This document shows, piece after piece, positions 14,801 through 18,825 of a stretch of 18,825 nucleotides of DNA. This stretch comes from CANRIN01 sp964493515. Lineage in GTDB: Bacteria > Bacillota > Clostridia > Oscillospirales > JAAYOS01. Positions within the stretch are counted from its first letter, which is position 1; each line of letters starts with the position of its first letter. The position numbers and the translations under genes are program-made. The notes beneath the pieces were generated by a model. The model saw only the letters and a program-made list of their open reading frames with translations, did no database searches and was not told the DNA's origin. The DNA is taken from NCBI GenBank assembly GCA_964493515.1, contig CAZBNJ010000030.1, forward strand, positions 1 through 18,825, in the 5' to 3' direction.

Positions 14801-15887
14801 CGCTCCGGACGAGGAGAACACCCTGTCGCTCATCGAATCGGGCAAGATAAACTACGTCATATCCACCTCGTCAAAGGGACGCATACCCACCCGCGACAGC
14901 GTCAAGATACGCCGCAAGGCGGTCGAGCGTGCCGTCCCCTGCCTCACCTCCATCGACACCGCAAACGCGCTTGCGCGAAGCCTCAAGAGCCACTGGGCGC
15001 TGGAGAACATTGAGCTTGTGGACGTGTGCAGGATGCGCACCCGCCGCGAGAGCGTACCGTTTGTAAAGATGCAGAGCTGCGGCAACGACTACATCTACTT
15101 CGACTGCCTCGAGCGCGGCATCTCCAACCCCGAGGGTCTTGCCGTCCGACTCGCCGACCGTCACTACGGCGTGGGCGGCGACGGCGTGGTGCTGATACTG
15201 CCCTCCCGAAACGCGGACGCCGCGATGCGCGCCTTTAACCGCGACGGCAGCGAGGGCGAGATAGGCGGCAACGCGCTGATGTGCGTCGGCAAATATCTCT
15301 ACGACAACGGCATCGTTCCCCGCCGCGAGATAACCGTAGAGACCGCTGCGGGCGTGCGCACGCTCCATGTCTACACGCGCGGCGGCAAGGCGACTCAGAT
15401 AAGCGTCGACATGGGTGGGCCGTCGTTTGCGCCGTCGGACATCCCGGTGCTCATCGACGGCGACCGCGTGCTCGACCATCCCATAAAGATAGGCGGCACA
15501 GACTGGCGCATCTCCTGCGTGTCGGTCGGAAACCCGCACTGCGTCGTCATCTGCGACGAGGTGGACACGCTCGATATCGCGAAGATCGGCCCGAAGTTTG
15601 AGCTGAACAAGCTCTTCCCCGAGCGCGTGAACACCGAGTTCTGCAAGATAGTGGACAGCCGCACCATCCGTATGCGCGTGTGGGAGCGCGGCACCGGCGA
15701 GACCTGGTCGTCCGGCGACGGTGCGTGCGCGGCGGTCGCGGCGGCGGTGGAGATCGGGCTCTGCCCGCGCGACGAGGAGATAACCGTCAAACTGCCCGGC
15801 GGCGACCTGAAGGTCGTCTACGGCACAAACGGCGTGACACTCCGCGGTGACTCGCTGCTCGTGTTCGAGGGCACCGTCGAGCTGTAA
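11832..15887 (+). CDS. carB: Carbamoyl-phosphate synthase large subunit fused to a DapF-like domain
   Basis: A single uninterrupted 1351-residue frame. Residues 1-1070 are full-length CarB, using two ATP, bicarbonate and CarA-derived ammonia to make carbamoyl phosphate. Both ATP-grasp halves are visible (IGSGPIVIGQAAEFDYAG and RPAFTLGGTGGGI near 170; GSGPIRIGQGIEFDYAS and RPSYVLGGQNM near 708), as is the C-terminal MGS-like allosteric domain (from about 935, GGVFITVRDSDK, TAGTAELL). A linker of only about ten residues leads to a diaminopimelate-epimerase-like domain (about 1077-1351). The ATG at 11832 overlaps the carA stop and follows GAGGAGGTG. CarB normally ends near 1070 residues. CarB activity should be intact; the role of the extra domain is unknown because its catalytic cysteines are replaced. 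Confidence 0.95.
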   Translation: MPLKPGIRKVMVIGSGPIVIGQAAEFDYAGTQACRALKEDGLEVVLVNSNPATIMTDQAMADHIYIEPLTIPTITRIIEKERPDSLLSTLGGQTGLTLSMQLAKSGVLEQYGVRLLGADPLTIDKAEDREMFKETMEKIGQPCIPSITVTDVESAVEFAGEIGYPLVIRPAFTLGGTGGGIVSNESELREICGGGLALSPIHQVLVERCVSGWKEIEFEVIRDSKANVITVCSMENFDPVGVHTGDSIVIAPAVTLSDKEYQMLRSAALAIVDELGVEGGCNCQFALNPDSFEYAVIEVNPRVSRSSALASKATGYPIAKVATKIAIGYTLDEIPNAVTGSTSACFEPSIDYVVVKLPKWPFDKFVYAKKTLGTQMKATGEVMAIGTGFEQAIMKAVRGAEISHPDLRDAACEAMSDDELRKKLHDCDDTRLFTVYEAIRRDFSYDEIFDATKIDRWFLAKLRNLADCERELCEAKTLSDELYLRAKRLGYTDSSIKRISGKSPKKPRLPVYKMVDTCAAEFKAETPYFYSTFDSENEAAEFLAEHKPKDKKTVIVFGSGPIRIGQGIEFDYASVHCVWALKKAGFDVVIVNNNPETVSTDFDTADRLYFEPLTEEDVAGILDTEKPYGVVVAFGGQTAIKLTHFLDRTGQNILGTSADSIDAAEDRERFDELLERLGIKRPRGETVMTCEEALAVAKKVGYPVLLRPSYVLGGQNMIIAFGEADVREYMGIILSHGIENPVLIDKYLMGTELEVDAICDGDDVLIPGIMEHIERAGVHSGDSIAVYPSWNIDDDMTERICRSARELAVGLNTKGLVNIQYLIYENELYVIEVNPRSSRTVPYISKVTGVPMVDLATRAMLGEKLRDMGYGTGLFRTPPYVAVKVPVFSFEKLSDVDTQLGPEMKSTGEVLGIAGTMDEAIYKGLRAAGYRMQKGGGVFITVRDSDKPEIPDVAKRFYELGFTIYATAGTAELLGRTGIPAVVVKKIHQSAPDEENTLSLIESGKINYVISTSSKGRIPTRDSVKIRRKAVERAVPCLTSIDTANALARSLKSHWALENIELVDVCRMRTRRESVPFVKMQSCGNDYIYFDCLERGISNPEGLAVRLADRHYGVGGDGVVLILPSRNADAAMRAFNRDGSEGEIGGNALMCVGKYLYDNGIVPRREITVETAAGVRTLHVYTRGGKATQISVDMGGPSFAPSDIPVLIDGDRVLDHPIKIGGTDWRISCVSVGNPHCVVICDEVDTLDIAKIGPKFELNKLFPERVNTEFCKIVDSRTIRMRVWERGTGETWSSGDGACAAVAAAVEIGLCPRDEEITVKLPGGDLKVVYGTNGVTLRGDSLLVFEGTVEL
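15054..15884 (+). other. DapF-like C-terminal domain of the CarB fusion, catalytic cysteines absent
   Basis: The domain is the full size of a DapF protein (about 275 residues). It keeps KMQSCGNDYIYF at the N-terminus, GGDGVV, FNRDGSEGE, VGNPHCVV, RVNTEF and WERGTGET, which hold the substrate-site Asn, His and Glu residues of the family. The first catalytic Cys, normally in MCGNG, is Gly1145 (EIGGNA). The second, normally in ACGTGA, is Ser1294 (SSGDGA). The two-base proton exchange by a thiol pair that defines DapF should therefore be lost. A normal DapF may be encoded elsewhere. The domain could bind a meso-DAP-like or other ligand as a sensor, or act by another chemistry as some superfamily members do. 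Confidence 0.85.
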
Positions 15888-15897
15888 GCGACAACAA

Positions 15898-15926
15898 AAA
15901 AGCAGGGACTCAAAGTCCCTGCTTTT
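15898..15926. terminator. Bidirectional intrinsic terminator between carB and lysR
   Basis: A perfect 13-base-pair stem (15898-15910 with 15914-15926) and a three-base loop begin 11 bases after the carB stop. T runs flank the stem on both strands, so it also ends the convergent lysR transcript. Confidence 0.92.
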
Positions 15927-15935
15927 CCATCCCCT

Positions 15936-16826
15936 TCAGTCCCGCTTGAACACGCTCTGTATGCTGTTAAGGAACAGCTCCGCCGCGCGGGTGAACACCT
16001 GATACTTCTTCCACACCACGTCCAGGTGCGCCTCAAGTTTCGGTTCAAGCGGCAGGAAGCACAGCTCGCTCGACTCGCCGGTATTTGCCAGCTTGTCCAG
16101 GCAGAGCGCGCAGCCGAACCCCTCCTCCACCATCAGCGCCGCGTTGAATATCAGGTTGTATGTCGCCACGATGTTGAGCTTTACGAAGTCCGCGCCGCTC
16201 CATCCGGACAGCATATTCGTCACCATCGACTGCCGCGACACTATCAGCGGCAACCCGGGCAGATCCTCCGGCGCTATCGACTTCTTCTGCGCAAGCGGAT
16301 TGTCCTTTCGCATCAGTATCCCCCACACATCGGATATCGGGAACTGTATGTAGTCATACTTGTCTATCGGCGCAGGCTCGAGCATCACGCCGAAATCCAG
16401 AATACCCTTGTCCAGCCGCTCCGCTACGTCGTCCGCGTTGCCGCTGTACAGGTGATACCGAATGTTCGGGTATGCCGATCGCAGCACACAGGCGGCGCGC
16501 GCGATATATCGCATCGTATCGGTCTCGCCCGCGCCGATGTAGATGTCGCCGCTTATCACGTCGTCGCGCTGCTGAAACTCCGCCTCGGTCTTATCCGACA
16601 GCTCGACTATCTCCTCCGCGCGGCGGCGAAGGAGCATCCCGTCGTCGGTCAGCACGACCCGACGGCTGTTGCGTCCGCGCTCGAACAGCAGCACGCCCAG
16701 CTCCTCCTCCAGCGCCATAAGCTGCCGCGAGAGCGTTGGCTGCGTGATGTGCAGAAACTCCGCCGCGCGGGATATGCTCTGCTCGCGCGCGACCGCCAGA
16801 AAGTAGCGCAACACCCGTATCTCCAA
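15936..16826 (-). CDS. LysR family transcriptional regulator
   Basis: A 296-residue LysR-type DNA-binding regulator. The winged helix-turn-helix occupies residues 1-60 (MEIRVLRYFLAVAREQS, RAAEFLHITQPTLSRQL), followed by the linker helix and a periplasmic-binding-protein-like effector domain. The start is placed at TTG 16826, eight bases after a strong GGAGG; a GTG at 16835 would overlap that SD and is rejected. It has a good promoter (16859-16887) and diverges from the small Cys-rich gene at 16967. A T-N11-A dyad in the shared intergenic region is the likely binding site. The effector is unknown. Confidence 0.93.
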   Translation of the reverse strand: MEIRVLRYFLAVAREQSISRAAEFLHITQPTLSRQLMALEEELGVLLFERGRNSRRVVLTDDGMLLRRRAEEIVELSDKTEAEFQQRDDVISGDIYIGAGETDTMRYIARAACVLRSAYPNIRYHLYSGNADDVAERLDKGILDFGVMLEPAPIDKYDYIQFPISDVWGILMRKDNPLAQKKSIAPEDLPGLPLIVSRQSMVTNMLSGWSGADFVKLNIVATYNLIFNAALMVEEGFGCALCLDKLANTGESSELCFLPLEPKLEAHLDVVWKKYQVFTRAAELFLNSIQSVFKRD

Positions 16827-16858
16827 CCCTCTCACCTCCGTTTTTTGTCGTCGAATTG

Positions 16859-16887
16859 AGTATATCAGTTTTTGCTATGCCCGTCAA
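16859..16887 (-). promoter_or_regulatory. Promoter for lysR
   Basis: On the minus strand the -35 is TTGACG (16882-16887) and the -10 is TATACT (16859-16864), with a 17-base spacer. Confidence 0.8.
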
Positions 16888-16913
16888 GCATGGACTACAC
16901 TCCAAGATAGGCA

Positions 16914-16943
16914 TTTGCTTTTTGCAAAGATGTGTAGTATACT
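16914..16943 (+). promoter_or_regulatory. Promoter of the small Cys-rich gene with overlapping LysR-type operator
   Basis: TTGCTT (16915-16920) and TATACT (16938-16943) are 17 bases apart. The dyad TTTGC-N5-GCAAA (16914-16928) lies over the -35 and contains the T-N11-A form of a LysR box. A weak -35 covered by a LysR box is typical of a promoter controlled by the divergent regulator. Confidence 0.6.
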
Positions 16944-16966
16944 ATGGTTAAAAAGGAGGCGAGGTC

Positions 16967-17206
16967 ATGTCGTGCAGCTGCAACAAGTGTGAACCAACCA
17001 AATGTCTGCCTAACGCGGGCTGTGACGAGGAGCTGACAAAGCGATTCAGCGCGCTCTACTCCGCGGGACAGACAGAGGAGGCCGCAAAGCTGCTGAAATG
17101 CAGACGGTGCGAGATAATCTCCGACATACACGATCTCCAGAAGCAGGTCGACCTGCTCGACTATATCATACACAACATGAAAAAGGAGAAGGACGAACAG
17201 AAGTAG
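16967..17206 (+). CDS. Small Cys-rich helical protein, unknown function
   Basis: A 79-residue protein with no signal peptide. The first 19 residues hold five cysteines (3, 5, 8, 13, 19), and Cys45 and Cys48 form a CRRC motif. From residue 36 on it is strongly helical and charged (TEEAAKLLKCRRCEI, then DLLDYIIHNMKKE), resembling the coiled C-terminal helix of MerR-type regulators without their DNA-binding head. The ATG follows AAGGAGG. It diverges from lysR and ends before the terminator at 17231. A metal-binding or thiol-redox role is possible but unproven. Confidence 0.8.
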   Translation: MSCSCNKCEPTKCLPNAGCDEELTKRFSALYSAGQTEEAAKLLKCRRCEIISDIHDLQKQVDLLDYIIHNMKKEKDEQK

Positions 17207-17230
17207 CCCTTCTCCCCAAAAAACAGCGCA

Positions 17231-17260
17231 AAAAATCAGCGTGTCTCCACGCTGATTTTT
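17231..17260. terminator. Bidirectional terminator between the Cys-rich gene and ridA
   Basis: A perfect 13-base-pair stem (17231-17243 with 17248-17260), a TCTC loop and flanking A and T runs serve both convergent genes. Confidence 0.92.
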
Positions 17261-17272
17261 CTTTTTGCTCGC

Positions 17273-17650
17273 TCAGCCTATCTCGGCGATGCACTCGACC
17301 TCGCAGAGAACGCCCTTGGGCAGAGCCTTGACCGCGACGCAGCTGCGCGCCGGATTCTTGGTGAAATACTTGGCGTACACCGTGTTGAACGCCGCAAAAT
17401 CGCCCATGTCCGCAAGGAAGCAGGTGGTCTTGGCGACCGACTCAAACGTCGCGCCGGCCTCCTTCAGCACCTCGGCGAGGTTCTTCATGACCTGCTCCGC
17501 CTGCTCGGTGATGCCGCCCGCGACCACTTCGCCGTTTGCGGGGTCTACCGGTATCTGACCGGAGGTGAACAGCATGTTGCCAAACGCTATCGCCTGCGAA
17601 TACGGGCCTATCGCTGCGGGAGCCTTGTCGGTGTGTATGACTTTCAGCAT
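17273..17650 (-). CDS. ridA: RidA family 2-iminobutanoate/2-iminopropanoate deaminase
   Basis: It hydrolyses reactive enamine/imine intermediates from PLP enzymes such as threonine dehydratase, protecting PLP enzymes in the cytosol. The 125-residue length is typical. Family motifs are APAAIGPYSQAI at the N-terminus, TSGQIPVDP, and NPARSCVAV with the catalytic Arg102, followed by the conserved Glu region CEVECIA. The ATG at 17650 follows AGGAGG. An extended -10 promoter lies 31 bases upstream, back to back with that of the araC gene. Confidence 0.95.
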   Translation of the reverse strand: MLKVIHTDKAPAAIGPYSQAIAFGNMLFTSGQIPVDPANGEVVAGGITEQAEQVMKNLAEVLKEAGATFESVAKTTCFLADMGDFAAFNTVYAKYFTKNPARSCVAVKALPKGVLCEVECIAEIG

Positions 17651-17680
17651 TTGTAATTCCTCCTATAAATTGGTAGCTCC

Positions 17681-17713
17681 ATTATAGCACATTTTCGCCG
17701 GATGCGCTATAAT
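17681..17713. promoter_or_regulatory. Divergent ridA / araC-GyrI promoters in an inverted repeat
   Basis: The minus-strand -10 for ridA (TGC-TATAAT, an extended -10, 17681-17689) and the plus-strand -10 for the AraC gene (TATAAT at 17708-17713) are both perfect and form the arms ATTATAGC/GCTATAAT of one dyad. Neither has a good -35, and the two promoters share the 21 bases between them. Confidence 0.6.
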
Positions 17714-17809
17714 AGATTTGTGCGCAAAGCAAAATTTAACCTCACAACTTATGTCAAGCGCCCCGCGGCTCCCGCGTGGTAACATATCCTCGAAAGGAGG
17801 GAGCAAAAC

Positions 17810-18715
17810 TTGTACGAATGGAACGAAGCGGTGCAGAAGATGATCGACTGGATCGAGGATAACCTGACCGAAAGTCCGTCCCTGCTTGCTATGTCCGCGC
17901 ATATCGGCTACTCGCCCTGGTACTGTTCAAAGTTCTTTCACGACATATCGGGCATGACGGTAAAGGACTATGTCGCGGGCAGACGGCTTGCGCGAGCGGC
18001 GCTGGAGATAAGAGATACAGACAGCCGGCTGCTTGACATCGCGCTGAAATACGGCTATTCCTCGCACGAGGCTCTGACGAGAGCGTTCGTAAATGCCTAC
18101 GGATGTACACCGTCGGCATACCGCCGTCATCCCGTTCCGCTGCCGATATCCATTCGTCAGGTCGTGCTTTTTCCCGAACACTACAACCACAAAGGAGAGA
18201 TCACCATGAGCAAGACCATGCTTACCGAGGCGCGAGTCCGCGTCGAGCACATCCCCGCGCACAAGTACATCGGCATCTGGGACGATACGGTGACTGGCTA
18301 CGGCGACTTTTGGCAGAAGCACGACTGCGACGCGGTCTGCGGCATCATCGACAGCATGAGCCACGTCTCCCACCCCATCGTCACTCCGCACACCGCCGGA
18401 TGGTTCTGGAAGAACGGCAAGCGCGGCTACTTCTACGGCTTTGGCGTGCCTGCCGACTACTCGGGCGAGATACCCGAGGGATTCGAGGTGCGCGAGCTGC
18501 CCGCAAGCGACTATCTCGTGTTCTTCCATCCGCCGTTCGACTATCTCAAGGACTGCGGTGAGGTGATGGGACGTGTCGAAAACCTCGCGTGGAACTACGA
18601 CCCGAAGAAGGACGGCTACGAGTGGAACGAGGCCGACTGCCAGGACTATCAGCGCCACTATCCCGAGGTCATCGGATACGAGGTGCTGCGTCCGATAAAG
18701 CGCATATCGAAGTGA
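17810..18715 (+). CDS. AraC family regulator with C-terminal GyrI-like effector domain
   Basis: A 301-residue protein with an N-terminal AraC double helix-turn-helix (about 5-107: MSAHIGYSPWYCSKFFHDISG, then DIALKYGYSSHEALTRAF) and a C-terminal GyrI-like small-molecule domain (about 140-298: VEHIPAHKYIGIWDD to IGYEVLRPI). Such proteins sense hydrophobic or cationic compounds and often control efflux or stress genes. The start is TTG at 17810 with GGAGG ten bases ahead. Inside the linker an AAAGGAGAG and ATG at 18206 are in frame and could give a free 169-residue GyrI domain. It diverges from ridA, and a small GC-rich hairpin (17764-17776) lies in its leader. Confidence 0.9.
   Translation: MYEWNEAVQKMIDWIEDNLTESPSLLAMSAHIGYSPWYCSKFFHDISGMTVKDYVAGRRLARAALEIRDTDSRLLDIALKYGYSSHEALTRAFVNAYGCTPSAYRRHPVPLPISIRQVVLFPEHYNHKGEITMSKTMLTEARVRVEHIPAHKYIGIWDDTVTGYGDFWQKHDCDAVCGIIDSMSHVSHPIVTPHTAGWFWKNGKRGYFYGFGVPADYSGEIPEGFEVRELPASDYLVFFHPPFDYLKDCGEVMGRVENLAWNYDPKKDGYEWNEADCQDYQRHYPEVIGYEVLRPIKRISK
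18206..18715 (+). other. Possible internal start giving free GyrI-like domain
   Basis: ATG 18206 (Met133 of the full protein) is preceded by AAAGGAGAG at ideal distance and falls exactly between the DNA-binding and GyrI-like domains. The product MSKTMLTEARVRVEH onward would be a complete stand-alone GyrI-like protein. Confidence 0.4.
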
Positions 18716-18725
18716 CCGAACGGCA

Positions 18726-18757
18726 AAAAAGAGAGGGTCTTTTGACCCTCTCTTTTT
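18726..18757. terminator. Bidirectional terminator after the AraC gene
   Basis: A 14-base-pair perfect stem (18726-18739 with 18744-18757) with a TTTT loop follows the araC stop by 10 bases. A and T flanks suit it to both strands, including the gene entering from the right edge. Confidence 0.92.
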
Positions 18758-18771
18758 ATCTTGCTTGCGTC

Positions 18772-18825
18772 TTAGCCGCGCTTTATGTCCCCGCCGAGCA
18801 GGTATTTCTTCAGCGGCACGAACAT
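18772..18825 (-). CDS. C-terminal end of a gene cut by the right edge
   Basis: The last 17 codons of an open minus-strand frame (ending KKYLLGGDIKRG, then TAA at 18772) stop 15 bases before the shared terminator, which supports a real gene end. The tail loosely resembles the C-terminus of sugar ABC transporter permeases (QKYF..G...GAVKG), but the fragment is too short to assign. Confidence 0.4.
   Translation of the reverse strand: MFVPLKKYLLGGDIKRG

Noticed and set aside
15020..15070. Assembly frameshift or missed stop creating the CarB-DapF fusion
   Set aside because: The frame is continuous with no homopolymer, codon use is even across the junction, and both domains are complete, so a true fusion is the simpler reading, though read data were not available.

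Overview
The window reads as chromosomal sequence from a GC-rich (roughly 60% by eye) anaerobic Firmicute of the class Clostridia, probably a gut Oscillospirales/Christensenellales-type lineage. This is inferred from Firmicute-style Shine-Dalgarno sequences, type III glutamine synthetase, split PurH activities (a PurO-type IMP cyclohydrolase plus a transformylase-only PurH), an Fe-S type PurF and an ANTAR regulator. No taxonomy search was possible.

Layout. (1) 1-2170, minus strand: tRNA-Ser(UGA) with its own promoter and terminator, then a promoter and leader driving a purO-like IMP cyclohydrolase and a transformylase-only purH (cut by the left edge). (2) 2226-5047, plus strand: a tightly coupled three-gene operon of a beta-lactamase-fold serine hydrolase, a GNAT acetyltransferase and a Cys-rich protein of unknown function, closed by a bidirectional terminator shared with purF. 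(3) 5066-8735, minus strand: glnN (glutamine synthetase III) followed after 44 bases by purF. (4) 8804-15926, plus strand: purA, an ANTAR regulator with a degenerate receiver, carA, and a giant carB whose C-terminus is fused to a diaminopimelate-epimerase-like domain. glnN-purF and purA-ANTAR-carAB diverge from a 306-base control region with two near-consensus promoters, two dyads and hairpins in both leaders. (5) 15936-18771: lysR divergent from a small Cys-rich gene, ridA divergent from an araC-GyrI gene, and several bidirectional terminators. A gene fragment enters at the right edge.

How it fits together. Regions 1, 3 and 4 form a nitrogen and nucleotide cluster. GlnN makes glutamine, PurF and CarA spend it, PurH/PurO finish IMP, PurA turns IMP into the AMP precursor, and CarAB makes carbamoyl phosphate for pyrimidines and arginine. 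The ANTAR protein lies between the purine and carbamoyl-phosphate genes and faces glnN, so it is a natural candidate regulator of this set.

The most unusual object is the CarB fusion. Its DapF-like domain keeps the ligand-site motifs of the family, but both positions where the catalytic cysteines are expected are changed (to Gly and Ser). It therefore looks like a repurposed sensor, structural domain or altered enzyme rather than an ordinary epimerase. Other notable signals are a terminator-like hairpin inside carA, attenuator-like hairpins in the purA and glnN leaders, and an internal start that could release the GyrI domain of the AraC protein.
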